A stretch of 64,000 bases of DNA from Oscillospiraceae bacterium (GCA_900768125.1 CAAGBS010000011.1:9792-73791); one strand, 5' to 3'; shown: positions 33,823 through 43,101, numbered from the stretch's first letter. Numbers and translations are program-made. Notes: a model not told the origin generated them from the letters alone.

Positions 33823-36800
33823 CGATTAAGACTCTGAAAATGGTCAGATTCGGACCGTACATCAATGAAACCGAAATAGATTTTGAGAAATTCACCGGAA
33901 AGGTTTTCCTTGTCTCCGGCGACACCGGCGCGGGAAAGACCACCATCTTTGACGCGATATGCTACGCGCTGTACGATGAGCCGAGCGGCAGCCTGCGCAA
34001 GAGCGCGACACTCCGCAACCAGGATTCTGCAAAGGGCGCTCCGAGCTTCGTGGAACTTAAATTCACCGCCGCAGACGGAAAGGAATATCTCGTGCACCGC
34101 GAGACCCGCGCTATACGCATGGTCGGGGACAAGCCGGTCAACATGCCCGCCGACAGCGTAACGCTCACAGACCTAAGCACCAGCCAGGTCACAAAGGGCG
34201 TGAAGAACGTCAACCGCGAAGTGATACGCCTTACCGGGTTCGACCGGGATTCATTCATCAGGGTGTCGATACTGCCTCAGGGCGAGTTTGACAAGTTCCT
34301 GAACGAAAATTCCTCCCAGCGCCGGGAGACTCTCCGGAATATCTTCGGCACGCAGCTTTACGAATGCTATGCGGATGTGGTGCAGTCCTGGAAGAAATCA
34401 GCGGAGGCTGACGCTGCGGCTGCGGCTGACGAATTTAAAAAGCTGATGAACCGCACCCTCAACACCACTGACGAGGATTATTCCCTCTCCGACTGCGCGG
34501 AATACGAAGAAAAGCTGTGTAAGCTATCGGAGGAATGCTCCGCTGAAATGAAAGCCGCAGAGGAAAATTTCAACCTCACCAACGAAAAGCTGAAAGAAAA
34601 CAGCTCGCTGCGCTCGGTCGCAGAGTCAGTCAACGCCGCGCTCAAATCCTGGGACAGCGCCAAGGCAGAAAAACAGCGGCTTGACGCGCTCAAAGCCGAT
34701 TACTCCGAAAAGTCCGCGCGGCTGAAGCGCCGGGAGCTTGCCGCCGAAGCAAAGCCCGCTCTTGACCGCCGAAACAAGCAGCAGACCACCCTCGCCGAGA
34801 CGACCGCGAAGCTGTCCGCCGCCGTAATAGAAGAAAAGCAGGCTTTGAAAGCCCTCGCCGCAGCAGAATCCCAGCAGCAAAAGGCGAAGCAGCTTACCCC
34901 GGAGCGCGAGAAGATCACCGCCGATGTTTCAGCGCTGGACGAACTGCTGAAAAAGTGCGCCGAAGCCGACAAGGCAGAGGAAAAAATGCACCTCACCGAA
35001 AACCAGCTGACGGAGTATCAGAAAAAGCTGACTCTCAACCAGTCCGGTCAGGAAGCCGGCAAAGCGGCTCAGGAAAAGTGCTCCGCAGAACTTACCGCAG
35101 CACGGGATACCGCGGCGCAGTATGACGCGGCGGCTGCTGAGATAAATTCCCTGAGCGGCACGCTGGAAAGGCTCAGCCGCCTGTCTGACGGGCTTTTCGG
35201 GCTTGATACGCTCAGGGCGGCGAGGGACGCAGCGCAGTCCAAGTGCGAAAAGGCTGTGGAGCAGTCGGAAACGGCAAAGTTGGAACTCAACAGCCTGCAG
35301 GCAAAATACTTCGCCGGAGAAGCCGCAAGGCTCGCCCGCAAGCTCAAAAAGGGCGAGAAGTGCCCGGTCTGCGGCTCGACAGAACACCCGCTCCCCGCTC
35401 CCTGGACAGAGGATATCCTCACCCAGCAGGACATTGACGACGCCGAAGCCGCATATTCAAAGGCGCAGACGGTGCAGTCCCGGGCGGAGCGCGTGCTCGC
35501 CGAAAAGGAAGCCGGTCTCGCCGCGAATTTCAGCAATATTTCAGCGGAATACTCGGCGGTGATGGGCTGCGATATCCCTGAGACCGGCGCGGCTGATTCA
35601 GTCAGCGCAAAGACCGCCGCCCTGACAGGACTGCTCACCGCCGCGGAATCCAGACTGCACCTCAGCGAGACCGCGCGCGACAGCCTGCCTGTAATTCAGA
35701 AAGAGCTTGAACAGCACCAGAAACAGCAGGCTGAACTTATCGAAGAGCAGTCCCGGTTAACGCAGGAGATATCCGCACTGCAGAGCCGCCGTGCCGCCGA
35801 GGAAGCCACAGTCAAAGAAATGCGCTCCGGGCTTGCGGGGCGCGACACCGACAGACTGCTTCACGAAAAGGGCGAAAAGCTGTCCCGCGCCGATGAGATA
35901 GACGGTATAGTCAGCGCCGCTGCCGAAGCGCTCGCCGCTGCCGGGAGAGATTCCGCTTCCGCCGCCCGCGCCCATACTCAGCTTGAGGAAGCCCGCGCTT
36001 TGGCAGAGCAGGAACTTTCAGCGGCGCAGTCCGCGCTTGAAGCGGAGCTAAAAAGATGTGGCTTCAGCAGCGCTGACGAACTTCTCGGGGAAATAGTAAG
36101 CAAAGATGAACTCGATCGGCTTCGCGCGGACATTTCGGAATACGAAAACAAGTGCTCAGCCGCAAACGCGCGCCTGCTGGAATGCGAGAGCCGCCTCCCC
36201 GAAGACCGCACCCCGCGCAGCACTGAGCAGTTCGATATAGCCGAAGAAAAGCTAACCGCCGAACTGGATACCCACAAGACCGCGCTCGTGGAAAAGACCG
36301 CCGAGCACAAAAAGCTGACATCCGCCGCAGAGGAGCTGGTGAAAATAACCGAAGCCAGCAGCGAAAGCATACGCAGCGCCGCGATACTCAGGAAGCTGGA
36401 GGAAGCGGTCAGCGGAAAGAGCACCGAACGCATAGCGTTTGAGACCTACATGCAGATGAAGATGTTCGAGGGAGTTTTAAGGCAGGCGAACACCCGCCTT
36501 GAAGAAATGAGCGGCGGCAGATACTCGTTCGAACTGCGCAGGCAGAACGTCCGCAGCAACGCTTCCGAGGGGCTGGACATCAACATGATAGACAAGCACT
36601 CCAGCAGCGAGACCCGCCGCGATGTATCTACGCTTTCCGGCGGCGAGAGGTTCATGGCTTCGTTCGCTTTGGCGATAGGGCTTTCGGACTACACTCTGCA
36701 AAAAGGCGTAGGCAGGCAGTCCGACATGCTGTTTATCGACGAGGGATTCAGTTCGCTGGACAGCAGTTCTTTCTCCCACGCGCTGAATGTGATAAACGGT

Positions 36801-36944
36801 ATCAGCGCGGGAAAGCGCATGATAGGCATTGTAACGCACATCGAGGATATCAAGCAGTATTTCCAGGACAGCCAGATAGTTGTCCGCAAGGGAAAGAGCG
36901 GCGCGGGAAGCACCGTGGAGGTCATGGCTGGAACTGCAAAGTAA
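33819..36944 (+). CDS. sbcC: Exonuclease subunit SbcC (Rad50-like ATPase)
   Basis: The 1041-residue SMC-like ATPase has Walker A GDTGAGKTTIFDAICYALYD near residue 32, long coiled coils (about 180-500 and 540-860), and a zinc hook CPVCGS near residue 515. C-terminal signature TLSGGERFMASFALA and Walker B MLFIDEGFSSLD follow. Length and order match SbcC. It overlaps sbcD by 4 bp. The complex processes DNA ends and hairpins in the cytoplasm. The coiled coil is unusually rich in Ala, Glu and Ser but otherwise ordinary. Confidence 0.95.
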   Translation: MTIKTLKMVRFGPYINETEIDFEKFTGKVFLVSGDTGAGKTTIFDAICYALYDEPSGSLRKSATLRNQDSAKGAPSFVELKFTAADGKEYLVHRETRAIRMVGDKPVNMPADSVTLTDLSTSQVTKGVKNVNREVIRLTGFDRDSFIRVSILPQGEFDKFLNENSSQRRETLRNIFGTQLYECYADVVQSWKKSAEADAAAAADEFKKLMNRTLNTTDEDYSLSDCAEYEEKLCKLSEECSAEMKAAEENFNLTNEKLKENSSLRSVAESVNAALKSWDSAKAEKQRLDALKADYSEKSARLKRRELAAEAKPALDRRNKQQTTLAETTAKLSAAVIEEKQALKALAAAESQQQKAKQLTPEREKITADVSALDELLKKCAEADKAEEKMHLTENQLTEYQKKLTLNQSGQEAGKAAQEKCSAELTAARDTAAQYDAAAAEINSLSGTLERLSRLSDGLFGLDTLRAARDAAQSKCEKAVEQSETAKLELNSLQAKYFAGEAARLARKLKKGEKCPVCGSTEHPLPAPWTEDILTQQDIDDAEAAYSKAQTVQSRAERVLAEKEAGLAANFSNISAEYSAVMGCDIPETGAADSVSAKTAALTGLLTAAESRLHLSETARDSLPVIQKELEQHQKQQAELIEEQSRLTQEISALQSRRAAEEATVKEMRSGLAGRDTDRLLHEKGEKLSRADEIDGIVSAAAEALAAAGRDSASAARAHTQLEEARALAEQELSAAQSALEAELKRCGFSSADELLGEIVSKDELDRLRADISEYENKCSAANARLLECESRLPEDRTPRSTEQFDIAEEKLTAELDTHKTALVEKTAEHKKLTSAAEELVKITEASSESIRSAAILRKLEEAVSGKSTERIAFETYMQMKMFEGVLRQANTRLEEMSGGRYSFELRRQNVRSNASEGLDINMIDKHSSSETRRDVSTLSGGERFMASFALAIGLSDYTLQKGVGRQSDMLFIDEGFSSLDSSSFSHALNVINGISAGKRMIGIVTHIEDIKQYFQDSQIVVRKGKSGAGSTVEVMAGTAK

Positions 36945-36948
36945 ATAA

Positions 36949-37215
36949 TATCGGGCTGTCGAAAAAAAGCATAAATTATAACTTATAGCATATTGTTTTT
37001 CGCTTCCTTTTGTCACAAAAGGAAGCGGGGGTTTACGGGGGCAGCGCCCCCGTTACTCTGCGCGAAGCGCAGCCACTCCGCACGCAGTGCGGTTTTACGC
37101 TTCAAAAGCGCTAAAGGGGGTATGGGTCGGGGAGACAAACGGAGTTTGTCCAGGAAACAAGAGTTTTCCCCCCCATAGTCTTTCACAGTTTATTGTTGTT
37201 TCGACTTTTTCAACA
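36949..37215. repeat. Composite hairpin repeat region
   Basis: This region beyond sbcC holds a 25-bp near-perfect palindrome centred at 37014 (GCTTCCTTTTG with its complement). Two GC-rich hairpins follow, CTGCGC-GAA-GCGCAG (37058-37072) and CCGCAC-GCA-GTGCGG (37078-37092). A close copy of all three lies at 63857-63999. The edges carry imperfect inverted ends (GCTGTCGAAAAA at 36954 and, on the other strand, CTTGTTGAAAAA near 37218), suggesting a small non-coding element. No open frame is present. Confidence 0.65.
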
Positions 37216-37221
37216 AGCTGT

Positions 37222-37256
37222 CGGGCTGCACTTTAATAGTACAGCCCGTGTTTTTT
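37222..37256 (+). terminator. Terminator downstream of sbcDC
   Basis: CGGGCTG (37222-37228) pairs with CAGCCCG (37242-37248), extended by an ACT/AGT pair, followed by TGTTTTTT. It reads on the plus strand; the T-run runs into the stop codon of the convergent EAL gene. Confidence 0.8.
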
Positions 37257-40200
37257 ATTCTGCTGCGACTGTCTGCCCGGCAGCGCCGTTCGGGGTATCG
37301 TCCCGGGAGTCAGCCTGTTCTGAATGCGCTTCCGCTGAGTGCGCGTCCATTCTCTGCTGCTGTTGAGCCGCCGCCTGCTCTTTCTTGCGGCGGATATCCT
37401 CAAGGTCGTCATACCAGAGCTTCTCGAAATCGGCTATCGGCATGGGCTTCGCGAAGTAGTACCCCTGCACCATCGCGCAGTGTATTTCGGTCAGGAACTC
37501 CACCTGCTCCCTTGTTTCAACGCCCTCGGAGATAACGTCCATATCGAGGTTCTTTGCAAGGTCAACGACGGTGGAGATGACCGCCCTGCCTTTCTGGGTG
37601 TTCATGGTGTCGCTGAAAAATTCCTTGTCTATCTTCACCACGTCGACCGGCATGTCTTTCAGCATGTTCAGCGAGGAATAACCCGAGCCGAAATCGTCCA
37701 GCGAAAGCTTGAAGCCTATCTCATGCAGCTTGTGCATTATTTTCAGCAGCTTTTCGGCGTTCTCGGTGAAGACGCTCTCAGTAAGCTCCAGTTCAATATA
37801 CTCATACGGAATATCGTACTTATCGACTATCTCGCGCAGGCGCCAGATGTAATCGTCATAGTTGAGGTGCAGTCTCGACTGGTTCACCGATATTACTACC
37901 GGCTTCTTTCCGTCGTCTATCCAGCGGCGCATACAGCGGCAGACTTCCTCCAGAATGAAGAAGTCAAGTTCCACAACGAAGCCGTTCTTCTCGGCTATCG
38001 GGATAAAATCACCGGGGGACACGAACCCGAAATCCGGGCTGTTCCAGCGAATGAGCGCTTCAGCACCCTCGATGTTGCGGGAGCGAAGCCCGTACTTCGG
38101 CTGTAGATAGCACTGGAACTCGCGGCGCTGAAGCGCACCCGGCATAGCGCTTTCGTAGTCCTTCTCGCGGAGCGCACGGTCTCTTATCGAGCCGTCATAG
38201 AACGCGATGGAGGAGAAATGCGTGCCTTTCAGCGTGCTTTTGGCTATCTTGCAGCGGTCGATGGCGGAGTTTATGTCCACCTCGCCGCGGCTGTTCTCGT
38301 GTACGCACTGATTAAGCCTGCATATGCCCGCGCTGAATACTACGGGGTACTTCACGAACAGGCTGTTGCGGCGCATAAATTCATTGAATATCTCGCTTAT
38401 CCTGCCGTTTATCTCGATGTCGGTCGCGTTGTGTATCGTCAGCACGAAGTTGTCGTCTGCCATGCGGGCGAAAACCTCGTCATGCTCCAGGTGGTCGGAA
38501 ACCGTCTTGTAGAGCCGCTCCAGCATTCGGTTGCCTTCTTCGTAGCCCAGGCGGTCGTTGACGTACTTGAACTTGTCGATATCGAAAAGCACGATGGCCC
38601 AGCCCTCCGGGTCGGAGTGCTTCAGCAGCTTCTTGGTGTCCTCGAAATACTTTCTCCTGCTTCTGCCGCCGGTAAGCTGGTCAATGTCCGCAACTCTCTT
38701 GGAATGGAAAGACGACACGCATACTATAATGAACACCGCCGCCAGAATAACGAGTATTCCGGCGATTATCCATACAAGATACTTCTCAACGAACTCATTC
38801 GCGCCGGAATACCCGGAACCGTTCATGAAAGAGTATGCATACACCGCAGAACTGTTCGAATTTATGCAGCTGACCACCTTGCCTATCACCGATGACAGTT
38901 CAGCTATTTCCGTGCTGACTGCAAGGCACTCCACATGCACGGCAGGACTTACGTCGATTATATCCAGGTCGTCATAGCCGCGCTGGAGATTGTATATCAG
39001 TTCATACGCGCCGGCGAACGCAACGTCGGCTTCGCCCTTTCGCACCGCTTCAAGGCACTTTTCCTCAGTGTCGAAATGCAGCACCTGCGCACCCGGATAT
39101 ATTTCGGAAATATACTTTGAGATATCGTCGCCGATAGCCGGAATAGCTATCATCGCCCGCGTGCCGACTGAACTACCCGCTTTTCCCGCCGCCGCTATAG
39201 GCACCTTTGAATACGGCATAGACACCCTGAATCCCTGGAACTTCGACATGGAATTAGAGTTCACGCCGCCGCATATCATCTGTGCGTTTCCGCTGTTCAC
39301 GGCTGCAACGCAGTCGCCGAGCGTATCGTAACCTTCGATCTTAAATTTCAGCCCTGTGGATTTTGACAGCGAATCGAAAAGCCTGGAAGTCGGGCCGACA
39401 ACAGATTCGGTGCTGCTTTCAAGCCTGTCCATCACGGCGGCCTGCCTGTTATACGCCACCGTTATAACGGTGTTCTTTTCGATGAAATGCTTTTCCGCTT
39501 CCGAGAATGCATAGCGCTGCGCGCCGTATCTCGTCACATATTTCTGATAGATGTCAGTGGTGAAATTACAGTCGCCCATGAATATGCCCGCGACTGCCTG
39601 GTCAAGCGTTTCGATAAGTTCAGAGTTGGCGGAGGACGTCATGAAATAGCAGTCCGCAGTTGAAAACTGATACGCTATCATCTCGCTGCCCCATATGCGG
39701 TAACAGTCCTTTGCGACCGCGTCTATCTTTCCGGATTCAAAATCGGTCTTCATCTGGGATTCGGAATCATACCCGACAAACTCGGCTTTGCGGACGTCCG
39801 CGCCGATGAACGCGCCGTTTATAAAGTACTTGCTGTAGTCTTCCTTCAGATATCCTATACGTCCGCCTTTCAGCGTATCATAATCCTGAAAGGATATGTC
39901 GCTGTCCGCAGGAATGTACACTGCATAATACTTTACAGTCAGCGGAAGATCGGAAAGCACCATTCGCACAGGCTCCTCCGGGCCTGCTGCGGAGGTCATG
40001 TCCTGCCATGCGTTCAGCTCATTTTCGGTAACGCAGGGGATCATATCCACCTCGCCATTTGCAAGCTTCGCCGCCAGTTCAGGCACAGTTCCCTCGACAT
40101 ATGTAAAGCTGAGTCCCGAGCGCTTCTGGATCTCCCTCAGGTAATCGAACGCAAGCCCTGTATAGCTTCCGCCGACGGTGGTTATGCCGTAATCAGGGTT

Positions 40201-40407
40201 GACGCCGACAACTATCGTATCCCCTGTATTCACCGCGAAAGCGCCTGCGGGTATCAGCGTCAGCGCCATTATCAGCGCCGCCGCCATTGCAGCAGCTTTC
40301 TTAAGGACGCGCTGAATAATGCGCGGCGCGGCAAAACCGTACGCGCGCTCGTTCGAACCGATCGGTTTTGTTTTATTCAGCGTTTCCCTAATACACTTCC
40401 TTAACAT
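37255..40407 (-). CDS. Membrane receptor: two SBP_bac_3 domains, degenerate GGDEF, EAL
   Basis: The 1050-residue protein starts at ATG 40407 (CGGAGGTG upstream). After the signal region come two periplasmic-binding-type domains (about 60-290, 305-535; ASP-rich motifs such as GVNPDYGITTVGGSYTGLAF), one transmembrane helix (about 545-567), a GGDEF domain and an EAL domain. The GGDEF signature is ADDNF, so cyclase activity is unlikely. The EAL domain keeps AEALIRW, the catalytic Asn, ELTES, DDFGSGYSS, KIDKEFF, SEGVET and QGYYFAKP, so it should hydrolyse c-di-GMP. It probably reads an extracellular amino acid or peptide and lowers c-di-GMP inside. Residues 7-35 are encoded by a palindromic element (40302-40390). 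A Gln-rich tail ends the protein. Confidence 0.9.
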   Translation of the reverse strand: MLRKCIRETLNKTKPIGSNERAYGFAAPRIIQRVLKKAAAMAAALIMALTLIPAGAFAVNTGDTIVVGVNPDYGITTVGGSYTGLAFDYLREIQKRSGLSFTYVEGTVPELAAKLANGEVDMIPCVTENELNAWQDMTSAAGPEEPVRMVLSDLPLTVKYYAVYIPADSDISFQDYDTLKGGRIGYLKEDYSKYFINGAFIGADVRKAEFVGYDSESQMKTDFESGKIDAVAKDCYRIWGSEMIAYQFSTADCYFMTSSANSELIETLDQAVAGIFMGDCNFTTDIYQKYVTRYGAQRYAFSEAEKHFIEKNTVITVAYNRQAAVMDRLESSTESVVGPTSRLFDSLSKSTGLKFKIEGYDTLGDCVAAVNSGNAQMICGGVNSNSMSKFQGFRVSMPYSKVPIAAAGKAGSSVGTRAMIAIPAIGDDISKYISEIYPGAQVLHFDTEEKCLEAVRKGEADVAFAGAYELIYNLQRGYDDLDIIDVSPAVHVECLAVSTEIAELSSVIGKVVSCINSNSSAVYAYSFMNGSGYSGANEFVEKYLVWIIAGILVILAAVFIIVCVSSFHSKRVADIDQLTGGRSRRKYFEDTKKLLKHSDPEGWAIVLFDIDKFKYVNDRLGYEEGNRMLERLYKTVSDHLEHDEVFARMADDNFVLTIHNATDIEINGRISEIFNEFMRRNSLFVKYPVVFSAGICRLNQCVHENSRGEVDINSAIDRCKIAKSTLKGTHFSSIAFYDGSIRDRALREKDYESAMPGALQRREFQCYLQPKYGLRSRNIEGAEALIRWNSPDFGFVSPGDFIPIAEKNGFVVELDFFILEEVCRCMRRWIDDGKKPVVISVNQSRLHLNYDDYIWRLREIVDKYDIPYEYIELELTESVFTENAEKLLKIMHKLHEIGFKLSLDDFGSGYSSLNMLKDMPVDVVKIDKEFFSDTMNTQKGRAVISTVVDLAKNLDMDVISEGVETREQVEFLTEIHCAMVQGYYFAKPMPIADFEKLWYDDLEDIRRKKEQAAAQQQQRMDAHSAEAHSEQADSRDDTPNGAAGQTVAAE
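40302..40390. repeat. Palindromic TA-flanked element inserted in frame in the EAL receptor gene
   Basis: Read on the minus strand it runs from GGGAAACGCTGAATAA to the inverse of AGGACGCGCTGAATAA, with TA at both ends (40389-40390 and 40302-40303). Interior palindrome: CAAAACCG/CGGTTTTG. Element plus one TA copy is 87 bp, exactly 29 codons. Removing it joins MLRKCI directly to KKAAAMAAALIMALTL, a normal signal peptide, so the insertion event can be reconstructed. Its ends resemble those of the 177-bp element at 25418-25594. Confidence 0.82.
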
Positions 40408-40758
40408 GAAGCACCTCCGAATTTATAAAGCGGTGAATGTTTTACAATAACAGTATTGTCAAAAAATTACCGTTCAGACACAAAAAAATATAATAATCGA
40501 AACAATCCAAAGATATTATATCAAATTGTTTCGTTAATTTCAAGGGCTTTGTAATATTTTTTCATAGAAAGGCAATAAGGAATACGTTAAATTGTAGAAT
40601 TTGCACAAGAAACTTGACAGGCGGTTACAAATGTGATATACTGTATATACACACTTTTAGAGATTTTAGCCAATAACACTGGTGTTTTCTGCAAGATTTG
40701 CATGCAGGACATCTTGTGGATTGCACACGTCTCTTATTTAAATTAAGGAGAATATATT
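40408..40758. other. Divergent intergenic region, EAL receptor / amylase
   Basis: A 351-bp AT-rich region. It holds the amylase promoter (40614-40642), the inverted repeat CGAAACAAT/ATTGTTTCG (40498-40506 and 40525-40533) and, in the amylase leader, CAAGAT/ATCTTG and AACAC/GTGTT dyads. A TTGACA on the minus strand near 40458 could serve the receptor gene but lacks a clear -10. The wide inverted repeat is a possible operator or hairpin; no regulator can be named. Confidence 0.5.
40614..40642 (+). promoter_or_regulatory. Promoter of the GH13 gene
   Basis: TTGACA (40614-40619), a 17-bp spacer and TATACT (40637-40642). The leader is about 110 nt with two short dyads before the AAGGAG ribosome binding site. 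Confidence 0.8.
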
Positions 40759-42081
40759 ATGAACTGGTTCGAAAACGCTGTATTCTATCACATCTATCCC
40801 ATCGGATATTTCGGCTGCCCGCGTCAGAACGACTTCACATCGGAGCCGACCCACAAGATACTTAAAGTGATAGACGATATCCCGCACATAAAGGAACTTG
40901 GCTGCAACGCGGTCTACTTCGGGCCGGTGTTTGAGTCCTCCGCGCACGGCTACGACACCGCCGACTACACTAAGATAGACCGCCGCCTCGGCACCAACGA
41001 GGATTTCAAAAAGGTATGCGATGCGCTCCACGAAAACGGTATCAGAGTAGTGCTGGACGGCGTGTTCAACCATGTCGGCCGCGATTTCTGGGCTTTTAAG
41101 GACGTCCGCGAGAACAAGCTGGGCAGCGCGAAGAAAGACTGGTTCCATGTCCGCGAGGGCAACGACGCCTACAACGACGGCTTCTGGTACGAGGGCTGGG
41201 AGGGTCACTACGAACTGGTGAAGCTCAACCTCTACAATCCCGAGGTGAAGCAGTACCTCAAGGACTGCATAACCGGCTGGAAGAACGAGTTCGGAATAGA
41301 CGGCCTGCGGCTTGACGTTGCGTACTGCCTCGACCTCAACTTCCTCAAGGAACTTCACGGTCACTGCAAGTGGCTGGCGGAGGACTTCTTCCTGCTCGGC
41401 GAGACCCTCCACGGCGACTACAACAAGTGGATGAATCAGGAAATGCTCGACAGCGTCACCAACTACGAGTGCTACAAGGGACTTTTCTCCAGCTTCAACG
41501 ACATGAATATGTTTGAGATAGCGCACTCGATAAACCGCCAGTTCGGCAGCGAAAACTGGTGCCTCTACAGAGGAAAGCACCTCTACACCTTCGTTGACAA
41601 CCACGACGTCAACCGCATAGCCTCCATGCTGAAAACAAAGGAGCACCTGCCGGATATCTACACGCTGATGTTCATGATGCCGGGTATCCCCGCAGTCTAC
41701 TACGGAAGCGAGTTCGGCGTGCTCGGCGACAAGAATAACGGCGGCGACGACCAGCTTCGTCCGGAGTTCGACATCGAGAAGATGAAGACCGAGGGTATCC
41801 GCGACCTGACCGCGCACATAAAGGCGCTCGCAGAGATACAGAAGACCCACCCTGCGGCTTCACAGGGCGACTACAAGCAGGTACAACTTACCAACCGCCA
41901 GTATGCATTCTCGCGCAGTGCCGAGGGTGAAACTCTGCTGACCGTCATCAATGCGGATTCGAATCCGTTCACATTCAGCCTCAACACCTCCGGCGCAAAG
42001 GAAGACCTCCTCACTGGGGAAACGATGGAGCTTGGCGGGCTGACCCTCCCGGGCTTCACAAGCGCAGTTTTCAAGCTGTAA
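40759..42081 (+). CDS. GH13 alpha-amylase family enzyme, intracellular
   Basis: A 440-residue alpha-glucan hydrolase. It has the (beta/alpha)8 core with region I GVFNHVG, region II GLRLDVAYC (nucleophile Asp), region III LLGETLHGD (acid/base Glu) and region IV FVDNHDVNR, followed by a short beta domain. No signal peptide, so it acts in the cytoplasm, probably on imported maltodextrins or on glycogen. The compact size and lack of extra domains suit maltodextrinase/neopullulanase-like members, but the exact specificity is not fixed. It is a single-gene unit with its own promoter and terminator. Confidence 0.9.
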   Translation: MNWFENAVFYHIYPIGYFGCPRQNDFTSEPTHKILKVIDDIPHIKELGCNAVYFGPVFESSAHGYDTADYTKIDRRLGTNEDFKKVCDALHENGIRVVLDGVFNHVGRDFWAFKDVRENKLGSAKKDWFHVREGNDAYNDGFWYEGWEGHYELVKLNLYNPEVKQYLKDCITGWKNEFGIDGLRLDVAYCLDLNFLKELHGHCKWLAEDFFLLGETLHGDYNKWMNQEMLDSVTNYECYKGLFSSFNDMNMFEIAHSINRQFGSENWCLYRGKHLYTFVDNHDVNRIASMLKTKEHLPDIYTLMFMMPGIPAVYYGSEFGVLGDKNNGGDDQLRPEFDIEKMKTEGIRDLTAHIKALAEIQKTHPAASQGDYKQVQLTNRQYAFSRSAEGETLLTVINADSNPFTFSLNTSGAKEDLLTGETMELGGLTLPGFTSAVFKL

Positions 42082-42092
42082 ATCACTAACGC

Positions 42093-42139
42093 AATACCGC
42101 CGGCAAGACCATCATAGGACTCCCACCGGCGGTATTTTT
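42093..42139 (+). terminator. Terminator of the GH13 gene
   Basis: AATACCGCCGG (42093-42103) with CCGGCGGTATT (42126-42136) and a T-run. Confidence 0.9.
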
Positions 42140-42173
42140 CTACATACTCATTGTGACACGAAAGAGGTGCAGC

Positions 42174-42590
42174 ATGAGCAAAAACAAAGCCATAGTCCTT
42201 CTGACGTTCATCAGCTTTATAGCGCTTAATGCTTCAGCGTTAGCGACCGCCATTTTATGGGGCATGCGGTTGCCCCCGTTTTCATGGGGAAACCTGATAC
42301 TCGCTCTGATAAATTCGGTGATATGTCTGATAATGCTGAGGATAGAGACAAAAGCTGCATTCTCACTGAGCACAAAATTCTGCTGGCACGGGTGGCTTTC
42401 AAGACGATTGTTCTGGGTATGCTCGGCGGCTCCCGCGGGGGGTGTCTGGCTTGCGGCGCTTTTTCTTTCCATCGCTCTCAGCAGTATCGGAATGCTTCCC
42501 CGGCGCTCTGTTTATTATGCTTTTGCGGGGTTTGCCTATATGGCGGTGTTTGTGTCGGTCCTCGGCTATAAATGTACTGTTAACGAATAG
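42174..42590 (+). CDS. Small four-helix membrane protein, tandem copy 1
   Basis: The start is ATG 42174 with AAAGAGGTG upstream; an in-frame ATG-like start at 42153 is less likely. The 138-residue protein has about four hydrophobic helices and a short basic loop. The central stretch HGWLSRRLFWVCSAAP matches GWLNRWRFWLCAGLP in the next protein and GWLNKPAFLICACAP in the third. The family is not recognised. All three are alike in length, topology and this motif and lie in one cluster, so they arose by duplication. The function is unknown. Confidence 0.65.
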   Translation: MSKNKAIVLLTFISFIALNASALATAILWGMRLPPFSWGNLILALINSVICLIMLRIETKAAFSLSTKFCWHGWLSRRLFWVCSAAPAGGVWLAALFLSIALSSIGMLPRRSVYYAFAGFAYMAVFVSVLGYKCTVNE

Positions 42591-42599
42591 AGGTGCGTT

Positions 42600-43061
42600 A
42601 TGAAAAAGGCATTTGCAATTGTCCTGCTTATTCTCGGCGGTATGCTTGCCTGCGGCATAGGGCTGATGATCATCGGTCTGCTGTTCATTGCTGCATTAGA
42701 TTCCGCATTAGATACGGAGGTACTGACAGCGGTGATCCTGCTGCTTGTGATCGGCGGTCATGTGACCGGCGCTGTTTTTCTGCAGAGACTGTATCAGCGG
42801 TGCGGCTGGCTTAACAGATGGCGGTTCTGGCTCTGCGCGGGGCTTCCGTCAGCGCTCATCGGCGTTATTTCGTTTGCTGCCGTTCTCATACTTGACAAAC
42901 TAAACTATTTCTCCGGATTATTTGCCGGCATGGGAGAGTTTATTCTGGCGCTTGCCATTCTTATCTATTCCGGCGCGTTCTTCGTGATACTGGGGATAGT
43001 CCTGCTGATAGCTCATGCATCATCTGTGAAAATCAGGGGCAATTCGTCAAAAAAGCTATGA
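42600..43061 (+). CDS. Small four-helix membrane protein, tandem copy 2
   Basis: The 153-residue protein starts 10 bp after copy 1 (GAGGTG upstream of the ATG). It has four predicted helices, the shared GWLNRWRFWLC motif after a short Arg-containing loop, and an end (ILGIVLLIAHASS) that parallels ALGIVLLIRYIRS in copy 3. Probably cotranscribed with copy 1. Not recognised; see copy 1. Confidence 0.65.
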   Translation: MKKAFAIVLLILGGMLACGIGLMIIGLLFIAALDSALDTEVLTAVILLLVIGGHVTGAVFLQRLYQRCGWLNRWRFWLCAGLPSALIGVISFAAVLILDKLNYFSGLFAGMGEFILALAILIYSGAFFVILGIVLLIAHASSVKIRGNSSKKL

Positions 43062-43101
43062 ATCTGTCGTATTTTGTGCTATAATGTAGAAAGGTACAGC
43101 C

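Noticed and set aside
37100..37165. Short motifs between the hairpins and the EAL gene as a small gene
   Set aside because: Only short frames with no ribosome binding site; better explained as repeat debris.
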